Shown here: positions 44,162 through 51,827 of the stretch, piece after piece | How positions within the stretch are numbered: the stretch's first letter is position 1 | Layout of the letters: each line of letters starts with the position of its first letter | From: JACCVL01 sp963704295 | GTDB taxonomy: Bacteria > Actinomycetota > Actinomycetes > Propionibacteriales > Nocardioidaceae | Direction of reading: 5' to 3' | Assembly: GCA_963704295.1 (NCBI GenBank) | Contig: OY969884.1 | Coordinates: 2,170,001 to 2,234,000, forward strand | Length of the DNA: 64,000 nucleotides | Position numbers and translations under genes: made by a program | Notes under the pieces: generated by a model | What the model was told of the DNA's origin: nothing | The model's input: the letters and a program-made list of their open reading frames with translations, nothing else | Database searches by the model: none

Positions 44162-44633
44162 GGTGCGGCTGCACGTCGACGTCGCCGCCGACCCGGTCGA
44201 GGTGTGGCGGTGGCTGGTCGACTGGCCGCTGCAGGGTGAATGGATCCCGCTCACCAGCGTCCGCCGCGTGGGCGGGCCGCCGCTGGGGCTGGGCACCCGG
44301 ATCGTCGCCCGGACCGCGGTGGGGCCGGTCGGCTTCGACGACCCGATGACGGTCACCGCCGTCGAGCCGCCGGAGCGGGGCTCCGGCCGGTACGAGGTGG
44401 TGCATACCGGCCGCGTGGTCAAGGGGGTGGGGGAGTTCCGGGTCGAGCCGAGGCAAGGGGGGACCCGCTTCTCCTGGTGGGAGCGGGTCGAGGTCCCGGG
44501 CGGGCCGGCCGGTCCCGCGCTGTGGCTCGTCGGCGGGCCGGCGACCCGGTTGTTGTTCGGCTGGGCACTGCGCCGGCTGGCGCGCGCCGTGGAGGCGGGG
44601 GCCGGCGATTCGGCCCGGGAGGCGGCCGGGTGA
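44142..44633 (+). CDS. SRPBCC-family protein (polyketide cyclase/START-like)
   Basis: A 163-residue protein of the helix-grip fold. The N-terminal strand VRLHVDVAADPVEVWRWLVD, the mid part TRFSWWERVEVPGGP and the C-terminal helix RLLFGWALRRLARAV fit the family. It would bind a hydrophobic ligand; no more can be said. GTG 44142 is preceded by GGGGAGCGAG; GTG 44151 also fits. The tag start overlaps its stop (GTGA). Confidence 0.83.
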   Translation: MLPVQAEVRLHVDVAADPVEVWRWLVDWPLQGEWIPLTSVRRVGGPPLGLGTRIVARTAVGPVGFDDPMTVTAVEPPERGSGRYEVVHTGRVVKGVGEFRVEPRQGGTRFSWWERVEVPGGPAGPALWLVGGPATRLLFGWALRRLARAVEAGAGDSAREAAG

Positions 44634-45256
44634 GCACGGCCGGCGCCGTTCGCGGTGACGACGGCCGGCTGCGCTGCCCGTGGGGGGACGGTCCTGCCGA
44701 CTACCGGGCCTACCACGACACCGAGTGGGGCCGCCCGGTCACCGACGGCCGCGGGCTGTTCGAACGGCTCAGCCTGGAGGCCTTCCAGTCCGGACTGTCC
44801 TGGCTGACCATCCTGCGCAAGCGCCCCGCCTTCCGCGCGGCGTTCGCCGGGTTCGACCCGGCGGCGGTCGCGGCCTTCGGGCCGGCCGACGTCGAGCGGC
44901 TGCTCTCGGACGCGGGGATCGTGCGCAACCGGGCCAAGATCGAGGCGACGATCGCCAACGCCCGGGCGGTCCTCGCCCTCGACTCCCCGCTCGACGAACT
45001 GCTGTGGGGTTTCGCACCCGACCTACAGGATCGACCCGCGCCAGCCACCCTGGCCGACGTGCCGGCTGTCACCGCCGAGTCGGCGGCGATGGCCAAGGCA
45101 CTGAAGCGCCGGGGCTTCCGCTTCGTCGGCCCGACCACGGCGTACGCCCTGATGCAGGCCGCCGGGCTGGTCGACGACCACCTGGTCGGGTGCTGGGCGC
45201 GGGGCGTTGCGCGTTCGGCAGCGGCGGGCCACGATGACGGCGGTCGTCGCAGCTGA
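44630..45256 (+). CDS. tag: DNA-3-methyladenine glycosylase I
   Basis: A 208-residue base-excision glycosylase that removes 3-methyladenine. Conserved parts are CPWGDGPADYRAYHDTEWG, the substrate-site Glu in LEAFQSGLSWLTIL, and RFVGPTTAYALMQAAGLVDDH, core FVGPTTAYALMQA. The zinc-snap ligands (N-terminal Cys/His, C-terminal His and Cys in DDHLVGCW) are seen. GTG 44630 has GGGAGG upstream and overlaps the previous stop. Confidence 0.95.
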   Translation: MSTAGAVRGDDGRLRCPWGDGPADYRAYHDTEWGRPVTDGRGLFERLSLEAFQSGLSWLTILRKRPAFRAAFAGFDPAAVAAFGPADVERLLSDAGIVRNRAKIEATIANARAVLALDSPLDELLWGFAPDLQDRPAPATLADVPAVTAESAAMAKALKRRGFRFVGPTTAYALMQAAGLVDDHLVGCWARGVARSAAAGHDDGGRRS

Positions 45257-45311
45257 CGATCCTCCCGTCGGGGACGCCGGGGGGCCGGACCAGGCGGATG
45301 GGGGAGCAAAC

Positions 45312-46133
45312 GTGCGCGGTCCGCGGGACGCGAGGCGAGCCGGCCGGCCCGCAGCGGCACTGCTCGCCGCCGCCGGTTCCCTGGCTCTCGTCGTAGCCGG
45401 CCTCCCCGGCCCCGCCGCCGGGGCGACCGGCCGGGACGCCGGTCCAGAGCGGTTTGCGACGGTGGCCGGGCCCGGCGGGGAGCCCACGGTGATCGGACGC
45501 CGGGTGATCGGGCACAGCGTCCTCGGCCGGCCGATCCGGGCCTATCACCTCGGTGAGCCGGGCGCCCGGTGGACCGTGGTGGCCGTCGGCGCCATGCACG
45601 GGGACGAGCAGCAGTCCAGCCGACCGCTCACCCACCTGCGCGACCACCGGCCGGTCCGCGGGGTGGACCTGTGGGTCGTGCCGGTGCTGAATCCGGACGG
45701 CTACCAGCGGGGAAGCCGCAAGAACGCGCGCGGCGTCGACCTGAACCGCAACTTCCCGGTCCGCTGGCGGGACCTCGACGGCGCCTACGAGTCCGGGCCG
45801 CGGCCCGCGTCGGAGCCGGAGACCCGGGGGATGATGCGCTTCTTGCGCAACGTCCGCCCGGATCGGATGGTCTCGCTGCACCAGCCGTTCTACAACGTCG
45901 ACGCGAAGGACTCCAAGAACCCGCGGTTCTCCCGCCGGGTCGCCAAGGCGATGCGCATCCCGCTCGGCAACGTGGACTGCGGTGGCGTGTGCCACGGCAC
46001 CATGACCCAGTGGTTCAACCGGCGGACCGACGGTGCGTCGATCACCGTCGAGCTGGCCGGGGACCCGAGCCGTCGCTACCTCACCGACATCGGGCCGAAC
46101 GGCTTGCTGCGCGCGGTGTCCGGCAGCCGCTGA
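45312..46133 (+). CDS. Secreted M14-family zinc carboxypeptidase/amidase
   Basis: A 273-residue peptidase with a signal peptide: basic start RGPRDARRAGR, hydrophobic core AALLAAAGSLALVVAGL and cleavage near AAG-AT. Zinc ligands are the His/Glu of MHGDEQ and the later His in SLHQP. Substrate Arg is in LNRNFP and the catalytic Glu in SITVELAG. It resembles MpaA-like enzymes that trim murein peptides. GTG 45312 has GGGGGAG six bases upstream and gives a proper signal peptide; an in-frame ATG at 45234 would overlap tag. Confidence 0.88.
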   Translation: MRGPRDARRAGRPAAALLAAAGSLALVVAGLPGPAAGATGRDAGPERFATVAGPGGEPTVIGRRVIGHSVLGRPIRAYHLGEPGARWTVVAVGAMHGDEQQSSRPLTHLRDHRPVRGVDLWVVPVLNPDGYQRGSRKNARGVDLNRNFPVRWRDLDGAYESGPRPASEPETRGMMRFLRNVRPDRMVSLHQPFYNVDAKDSKNPRFSRRVAKAMRIPLGNVDCGGVCHGTMTQWFNRRTDGASITVELAGDPSRRYLTDIGPNGLLRAVSGSR

Positions 46134-46142
46134 CGGGCCGGG

Positions 46143-46958
46143 TCAACGACCCCGGAACACCGGCCGCTCCTTGGCCACGAACGCCGCGACGGCGTCCCGG
46201 TGGTCCTGCGAGGCGCCGGTGCGGGCCATCTGCTCGCCCTCGTTGGCCAGCGACCGGTCCAGGTCATGGGTGGTGGAGAAGGCGAGCGCCTGCCGAATGC
46301 CGGCGTAGGCCAGCGTCGGTCCCGCGGCGAGCTCACGGGCCAGCGCGCCGGCCTCGGCTGGAAGCGCCTCGGCCGGCACCACCCGGTTGGCCAGACCGAG
46401 CCGCTGCGCCTCGGCGGCGTCCACGGTGCGCGGGAAGTAGAGCAGCTCCAGCGCCCGAGCCTGCCCGATCAGGCGGGGAAGCGTCCAGGAGGCCCCGGTG
46501 TCGCACGACAGCCCGATGCCGGCGAACGCGGTGGTGAAGCTCGCGCTGTCGGCGAGCACCCGCAGGTCGCACGCGAACGCGAGCGACGCCCCGGCCCCGG
46601 CTGCCACGCCGTTCACCGCCGCCACCACCGGCTTCGGCATCGTCAGCAGCGCCCGGGCGATCGGGGCGAAGTGCTCGGCAACCGTCCCCCACACCTGTTC
46701 GACCGGCTGCTCGCGCAGCGCGGTGACGTGCTCGCGGAGGTCCTGGCCCACGCAGAAGGCCCGGCCGGTGCCGGTCAGCAGCACGGCGCGGACCTCGTCG
46801 TCGGCGGCGGCCCGGTGCAGCGCAGCCCGCAGGCCGTCCTTGGTCTCGAGGTCGAGCGCATTCATCGCCTGCGGGCGCTGCAGGACGACCGTGGCCACCG
46901 CGTCGGCAACGAAGTAGCCGACCGGGCCGGCGTCGGCGTCGGTGCTGGGTGGGGTCAT
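46143..46958 (-). CDS. Enoyl-CoA hydratase/isomerase family protein
   Basis: A 271-residue crotonase-fold enzyme. VLQRPQAMNALD, the oxyanion-hole segment GTGRAFCVGQDLREHV and AVNGVAAGAGASLAFACDLRV (core GVAAGAGASLAFACDL) are present; the position usually occupied by the catalytic Glu holds GIGLSCDTGASWTLPRL, so phenylacetate-type PaaG/PaaB-like isomerisation or another reaction is possible. Its ATG overlaps the stop of the PaaX-type regulator, which suggests control by phenylacetyl-CoA or another aryl-CoA. Confidence 0.88.
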   Translation of the reverse strand: MTPPSTDADAGPVGYFVADAVATVVLQRPQAMNALDLETKDGLRAALHRAAADDEVRAVLLTGTGRAFCVGQDLREHVTALREQPVEQVWGTVAEHFAPIARALLTMPKPVVAAVNGVAAGAGASLAFACDLRVLADSASFTTAFAGIGLSCDTGASWTLPRLIGQARALELLYFPRTVDAAEAQRLGLANRVVPAEALPAEAGALARELAAGPTLAYAGIRQALAFSTTHDLDRSLANEGEQMARTGASQDHRDAVAAFVAKERPVFRGR

Positions 46959-47764
46959 CCGGGTGCTCCGTTCGGTTGTAGACAGGCGTCGACGAACCGC
47001 GCCGCCGCCGGGGCGAGCCGGGCCGATTCGCGGTCGAACTGCTCGGCTGCCCGGCGGCCGGGCCAGTCCGCCGGCAGCAGCTCGGCCGGCAGCGCAGGAT
47101 CGGTGAACAGGAACTTGCGCCACTCGTGCACCAGCGTGCTCCGTGCGGCGAACTGGGCCTCGTCGGTCGCATCGGCACCGGCGGCGGGGACCCACCGGGC
47201 CGCCTGCCGTTGCCAACGCTCGTACGCCGCGGCCAGGCCGTCCAGATCCCACACGCTGCGGGCGAGCTGGGCGGGATCGCCGCCGCCGGCACCGTCGGGG
47301 ACCGCGTCGAAGCCGTCGACTCGGACGTTCTCGGCCGCGAGAGTGGCCGCGAGGTCGGGGGAGCGCCGGGGGGCGATCCAGGTGTCCCCGCGAAGCGGGG
47401 CGTAACCGAGGAACCCCAACGCGGCCCGGACCCGGTCACGGGAGCCGCGGTGCCGCAGCGGTGGCACGACCACCAGGTGCCAGTGCCCGTCCCAGCGCTC
47501 GGTGCCGGAGGTGCGGTAGATCCGCCGCGCCGCGTCGTCGAGGCGGTCCCGAGCACGGTCGGTGAGTCCGTAACCGGGGCCGTGCGGGGTGGCGGTGGGC
47601 ACCAGCCACCCCTGCCGGACCATCCGGGACACGGCCGTGCGGACCGCGGGTTCGGAGATGTCGAGCGCCGAGAGCAGCCGGACCAGAGCCGAGACGGGGG
47701 CCTGTCCACCTCGCGCGAGCAGGTGGTCGCCCCACAAGTCGAAGAGGGCGGATCGGGCGTGCAC
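46955..47764 (-). CDS. PaaX-family transcriptional regulator
   Basis: A 269-residue regulator. The N-terminal winged helix is SALVRLLSALDISEPAVRTA and on through VSRMVRQGWL, followed by a central ferredoxin-like domain (HWHLVVVPP) and the C-terminal PaaX-specific region (EWRKFLFTDPALP). PaaX represses phenylacetate genes and is released by phenylacetyl-CoA. Here it heads a two-gene operon with the enoyl-CoA hydratase, overlapping it by four bases. GTG 47764 is the start. Confidence 0.9.
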   Translation of the reverse strand: MHARSALFDLWGDHLLARGGQAPVSALVRLLSALDISEPAVRTAVSRMVRQGWLVPTATPHGPGYGLTDRARDRLDDAARRIYRTSGTERWDGHWHLVVVPPLRHRGSRDRVRAALGFLGYAPLRGDTWIAPRRSPDLAATLAAENVRVDGFDAVPDGAGGGDPAQLARSVWDLDGLAAAYERWQRQAARWVPAAGADATDEAQFAARSTLVHEWRKFLFTDPALPAELLPADWPGRRAAEQFDRESARLAPAAARFVDACLQPNGAPG

Positions 47765-47941
47765 GCGCGCAGTCTGCCGCAGCCTTCGGTCCGGATCGGG
47801 CCGGGGAGCCCGGCGGTCCGGGCGGACCGGCCGACGCCGCCGGGACGCGTACGGAATAATGAACCCGCGCCCGCTGGTCACGTCGGTGCTGCTGCCCTGT
47901 CCTGGGGCGCGCGTGGCCTCGGTCGAGGAAGGGGTACGCCC

Positions 47942-48109
47942 ATGGCGGCCATGAAGCCGAGGACGGGTGACGGTCCGCTCGAGGTCACCAAAGAGGGCCG
48001 AGGCATCGTGATGCGTGTCCCGCTCGAGGGTGGGGGGCGGCTGGTCGTCGAGCTGAACGCCACCGAGGCCGGAGAGCTCGGAGACGCGCTCAAGGCCGTC
48101 GTCGCCTGA
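47942..48109 (+). CDS. DUF3117 protein
   Basis: A 55-residue conserved actinobacterial protein beginning MAAMKPRTGDGPLEVTKEGR, with RVPLEGGGRLVVELN after it. The function is unknown, but it is highly conserved in this phylum. The gene lies 177 bases from the divergent PaaX gene; AATAAT near 47855 could be a -10 element. A terminator-like hairpin follows the stop at 48119. Confidence 0.92.
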   Translation: MAAMKPRTGDGPLEVTKEGRGIVMRVPLEGGGRLVVELNATEAGELGDALKAVVA

Positions 48110-48118
48110 CCCCGCCCG

Positions 48119-48154
48119 AAGGTCCCGGTGAGCCGTTCCGGCTCCCGGGTCCTT
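48119..48154 (+). terminator. Terminator-like hairpin after the DUF3117 gene
   Basis: AAGG and CCCGG arms at 48119-48128 pair with CCGGG and CCTT at 48146-48154, and the inner stem AGCCG-TTC-CGGCT is perfect. There is one mismatch and one bulge. A weak T-containing stretch (CTGTGT) follows. Position directly behind the DUF3117 stop supports termination. Confidence 0.65.
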
Positions 48155-48195
48155 CTGTGTCCGTACCCGGCCTGACCCCAGCGTCTGGAGCCCGT

Positions 48196-49710
48196 GTGCA
48201 CGAGCCACCCGCCGTCCGCGCCCACGGCGCGCCGCTGGGCGAGTACGCCGGCGCGGACGTCTGGGCGATCCCGGTGCTGCCGGGACCCGACGGCATCGAG
48301 CTCGGTCCGGGCGCCGCGGGCGTCGAGGACCGGTGCGGCGTCGACGTGCTGGCCGTCGCGGAGGCCGCCCGCTGTGACGGCAGGGCGGGAAGGGTGCTGA
48401 CGCACCCGCTGGCGGACGGCCCGCTGCTCGTCCTGGTCGGCGTGGGTGACCGCTCGCCGGCCGACCTGCGTGCCGCCGGAGCGGCCCTGGCGCGGGCGAA
48501 CGGCGTCGGCGGAACGGTGGTCACCACAGCCTGGACCGGCCCGGCGGACGCCGCCGCCGATTTCGTGGAGGGCCTGCTGCTGGCGTCGTTCCGGCTGACC
48601 TACCGGACCGCCGCTCCCGCCCGAGCTCCGGTGGACACGTTCGTGCTGGCCGGTCTCCGGAGCAACGACACGGTGGCGAGGTCGGCGGTGCGCCGGGGGC
48701 AGGTCTTCGGCCTGGCCGGCTGGCGGGCGCGGGCGATCGCGACCACGCCGTCGCGGGAGAAGACGCCGCAGCAGCTGGCCGCGTGGGCCGAGGAGCACGG
48801 GGCCGAGGCCGGTCTGGACCGGGTCACGGTGTGGGACGAGGACGCGCTCGCCGAGCACGGGTGCGGCGGCATCCTGGGGGTCGGCAGGGCGTCGGCGCAC
48901 CCGCCTCGGCTGATCCGGCTCGACCACCGACCGCGGCGCCGGCGGAGCCGCGCGGGGCACGTCGTGCTCGTCGGCAAGGGCATCACCTTCGACACCGGCG
49001 GACTGTCGCTGAAGCCACCCGACGCGATGATGACGATGAAACGGGACGTGACCGGTGGAGCGGTCGTCCTCGCCGTGATGACCGCGCTGCGCGACCTGGA
49101 CGTCGGCGTGCCCGTGACCGGCCTCGTCGCCGCGGCGGAGAACGCCATCGGCGCCGACGCACAGCGCCCCGGAGACGTGGTCACCCACCCGGGCGGTCGC
49201 ACCACCGAGGTGGTGAACACCGACGCCGAGGGGCGGCTCGTGCTGGCCGACGCGCTGGCGTACGCCGCGGCCGAGCTCGACCCGACGGTGCTCGTCGACG
49301 TGTCCACGCTGACCGGGGCGGTGAAGACGGCGCTCGGCACCAGCCTCGGCGGGCTGTACGCCACCGACGACGCGCTCGCGGCGGCGCTGCTCACGGCCGG
49401 TCGGGACGCCGGCGAGCCGCTGTGGCGGCTCCCGCTGGTCGACGACTACGCGGACGACAACGCGTCGCTCATCGCCGACTCGCGCAACATGGGCGGCGCG
49501 TCGCCGTCGCCGAGCGGAGCCGGCTCGATCGCCGCCGCGCTCTACCTCCGGCCGTTCGCGGCCGGGCTGCCGTGGGCGCACCTCGACCTGTCCAGCGTCG
49601 GGGACGCCGCCCGGGACGTCGGCGTGTGGACCGCAGGTCCGACCGGGTTCGGTGCCCGGCTGCTGCTGCGCTGGCTGACGTCGGTCGACCCGCTCGCCGG
49701 CGTCGGCTGA
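48196..49710 (+). CDS. pepA: Leucyl aminopeptidase (M17)
   Basis: A 504-residue cytosolic aminopeptidase. Metal and active-site motifs are LVGKGITFDTGGLSLKP, MKRDVTGGAVVL and the M17 signature NTDAEGRLVLAD. It trims N-terminal residues from peptides and needs two metal ions; M17 members are usually hexamers. GTG 48196 has TGGAG six bases upstream and is preferred over GTG 48157. It converges on the O-methyltransferase gene with a four-base gap. Confidence 0.93.
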   Translation: MHEPPAVRAHGAPLGEYAGADVWAIPVLPGPDGIELGPGAAGVEDRCGVDVLAVAEAARCDGRAGRVLTHPLADGPLLVLVGVGDRSPADLRAAGAALARANGVGGTVVTTAWTGPADAAADFVEGLLLASFRLTYRTAAPARAPVDTFVLAGLRSNDTVARSAVRRGQVFGLAGWRARAIATTPSREKTPQQLAAWAEEHGAEAGLDRVTVWDEDALAEHGCGGILGVGRASAHPPRLIRLDHRPRRRRSRAGHVVLVGKGITFDTGGLSLKPPDAMMTMKRDVTGGAVVLAVMTALRDLDVGVPVTGLVAAAENAIGADAQRPGDVVTHPGGRTTEVVNTDAEGRLVLADALAYAAAELDPTVLVDVSTLTGAVKTALGTSLGGLYATDDALAAALLTAGRDAGEPLWRLPLVDDYADDNASLIADSRNMGGASPSPSGAGSIAAALYLRPFAAGLPWAHLDLSSVGDAARDVGVWTAGPTGFGARLLLRWLTSVDPLAGVG

Positions 49711-49714
49711 CCCC

Positions 49715-50479
49715 TCAGGACAGCTTGCGGGCGACCAACAGGCCGTCGCCGACCGGCAGCAGCACCGGGACGAGGGTCTCGTCCTCGCGGACCGAACGGC
49801 CGAGCTCGCGCAGCGCCACCGTGTCCGGGTCCCGCTGCGCCGGGTCCGCGACGGCGCCGTGCCACAAGACGTTGTCCATGGCGACCAGCCCGCCGGGGCG
49901 GAGCAGCCGGAGCGCCTCGCGCAGGTACTCGGCGTACTCGGTCTTGGCGGCGTCGCAGAGCACCAGGTCGTAGTGCCCGTCGGTCAGCCGGGGCAGCACG
50001 TCGAGCGCGGCCCCCGCGATCAGCCGGTAGCGCTGGGGCGTGATGCCGGCCTCGGTGAAGGTCTCCCGGGCCAGCCGCTGGTGCTCTGCCTCCAGGTCCA
50101 CGCTGGTCAGGACGCCGTCCGGCTGCATCCCGCGCAACAGCCACAGCCCGGACACGCCGGTGCCGGTGCCGATCTCGACCACGGCGCGTGCACCGATCAG
50201 CGAGGCGAGGAAGCGCAGCGCCGCGCCACCGCCGGCCCCGATCGGGGAGACCCCGACCTCCTCGGCCCGGGCACGGGCGGCGCGCAGCGCGTCGTCCTCC
50301 GGCACGTACTCCTCGGCATAGGCCCAGCTCTGGGGCGACAACCCGGTGCTGATGGTGATCTCCCTCGTCCCGGCCCGCGGCGGTCCGGTGGTGTCGGAGG
50401 ACGGGCGTCCCCGGCGGAGCGCGGGCGCCCGCAGCCTAGTGCGTGTCCGGTCGCCGACGCTTCCTCGGCGAACCGTCAC
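49715..50479 (-). CDS. SAM-dependent O-methyltransferase (Rv1220c-like), start uncertain
   Basis: The conserved part (from about base 50360 to the stop) is a class I methyltransferase of the caffeoyl-CoA OMT type: VVEIGTGTGVSGLWLL is the SAM motif, LVLCDAAKTEYAEYL holds the metal-site Asp, and AMDNVLWHG follows. Divergent placement next to sigE equals Rv1220c/sigE in M. tuberculosis. The start is a problem: the family-like N-terminus TISTGLSPQSWAYAEEYV has no ATG/GTG; its codon 1 would be ATC at 50359. GTG 50479 gives a 254-residue protein with an unusual Arg-rich leader, and TTG 50341 a shorter one. Confidence 0.85.
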   Translation of the reverse strand: MTVRRGSVGDRTRTRLRAPALRRGRPSSDTTGPPRAGTREITISTGLSPQSWAYAEEYVPEDDALRAARARAEEVGVSPIGAGGGAALRFLASLIGARAVVEIGTGTGVSGLWLLRGMQPDGVLTSVDLEAEHQRLARETFTEAGITPQRYRLIAGAALDVLPRLTDGHYDLVLCDAAKTEYAEYLREALRLLRPGGLVAMDNVLWHGAVADPAQRDPDTVALRELGRSVREDETLVPVLLPVGDGLLVARKLS

Positions 50480-50544
50480 CGAATTCTGGGCCTGCTTTCA
50501 GGTTGGTCGCCCAGGCTTCTCGCACCGGCCGAGAGGACACCATC

Positions 50545-51171
50545 ATGGGCGTCATCACCCGCCGCGGCCCCGCCCGCGGGACCTCGGTGCCGACTGCGGT
50601 GCATCCATCGCCGGCGCCGACCAGCTGGGAGCAGATCGTGCGGGACCACTCGGCCCGGGTCTACCGCCTCGCCTACCGGCTCACCGGCAACCCGCACGAC
50701 GCGGAGGACCTGACCCAGGAGGTGTTCGTCCGGGTGTTCCGGTCGTTGCACACCTACACCCCGGACAACTTCGAGGGCTGGCTGCATCGGATCACCACCA
50801 ACCTGTTCCTGGACCGGGCCCGGCGCCGGACCCGGCTGCGCTTCGACTCGTTGAGCGACGACGCGGCCGCCCGGCTGGTCGGCAGCGGGGCGCCACCGGA
50901 CCGGCACCTGGCTGAGGCCCTCTTTGACGACGACGTCGAGGTCGCTCTGGCCGGCCTGCCCGAGGATTTCCGGGCCGCTGTGGTCCTGTGTGACGTGGAG
51001 GGGTTGTCGTACGACGAGATCGGCGCCGTCCTCGGTATCAAGTCCGGGACGGTCCGCTCGCGCATCCACCGGGGGCGTCGGCTGCTGCGCAAGGCGCTGG
51101 CGCACCGGGCGCCGACCGGCAGCCGGACCCGGTTCGCCGGGCCCCTCGACGTCGCCGGCGCGCCCGCGTGA
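50545..51171 (+). CDS. sigE: ECF sigma factor, SigE-like
   Basis: A 208-residue extracytoplasmic-function sigma factor. Region 2 has YRLAYRLTGNPHDAEDLTQE and FEGWLHRITTNLFLD; region 4 has LPEDFRAAVVLCDVEGLSYD and SGTVRSRIHRGRRLLRKAL. SigE-type factors direct envelope-stress genes. ATG 50545 has GAGAGGA seven bases upstream. The anti-sigma gene start overlaps the stop (GTGA), and htrA follows, as in mycobacteria. Confidence 0.93.
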   Translation: MGVITRRGPARGTSVPTAVHPSPAPTSWEQIVRDHSARVYRLAYRLTGNPHDAEDLTQEVFVRVFRSLHTYTPDNFEGWLHRITTNLFLDRARRRTRLRFDSLSDDAAARLVGSGAPPDRHLAEALFDDDVEVALAGLPEDFRAAVVLCDVEGLSYDEIGAVLGIKSGTVRSRIHRGRRLLRKALAHRAPTGSRTRFAGPLDVAGAPA

Positions 51172-51653
51172 GGTGTCCCGAGGGCCCCGGGCTGGCCGCC
51201 TGGGTGGACGCCGAGGTGAGCGAGGCCGAGGCCGGCCGGATCGCCGCGCACGTGTTCAGGTGCGCCCGCTGTGCGGCGCTGGCCCACGAGCACGAGCAGG
51301 TGAAGCGGCGCACCCGCTGGCTCGCAGCGGCGCCGTCGCCCGACGATGCGCTGCTGAGCAGCCTGCTGACCGTCCCCGCGGCCGAGCATGCCCGGCAGCG
51401 CGCCGACCGCTGCGGCGCCGGGGGCAGCGGCCCCTCGCGTCGTCGGGTCGGGACGGCGGTCGCCGGCGGGGTGGGCACCGGACTCGTCGCGGTGGCCTGG
51501 TTGGCGCCTGCCGGTGCCGGGGCGCCCACCGCCCCCGGCGACCCGCAGCAGGCGTCGGTGCAACGGGTGTCGAACGTGCCGCCGGCCACCTCGCCGACGG
51601 GGTCGCCGGCGACCGCGCCGGTCACCGCGGTGCGCTGGTCGCCCACCCGCTGA
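51168..51653 (+). CDS. rseA: Anti-sigma factor (RseA-like, zinc-binding)
   Basis: A 161-residue anti-sigma factor. The ZAS zinc motif is HVFRCARC, a His-x3-Cys-x2-Cys pattern in the N-terminal sigma-binding domain. A weakly hydrophobic stretch (VGTGLVAVAWLAPAGAG) is followed by a Pro/Ala/Thr tail; no strong membrane helix is seen, so it may be soluble as in mycobacteria. Translational overlap with sigE supports the pairing. Confidence 0.88.
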   Translation: MRCPEGPGLAAWVDAEVSEAEAGRIAAHVFRCARCAALAHEHEQVKRRTRWLAAAPSPDDALLSSLLTVPAAEHARQRADRCGAGGSGPSRRRVGTAVAGGVGTGLVAVAWLAPAGAGAPTAPGDPQQASVQRVSNVPPATSPTGSPATAPVTAVRWSPTR

Positions 51654-51827
51654 GCAGGCGCGACGGCGCCGGGCTACCGGCAGTCGGAGCGGCACCGAAT
51701 CCGCGAGTGAGTCATGCTTGACCCTGACCGACCCTCGACGAGACAGACGGCACCGACCCCAGATGACCCAGACGACGCTGACCCCGTGCTCGCCTCCCGG
51801 GCACGGTGCGGCACGGGAGCGACGAGC

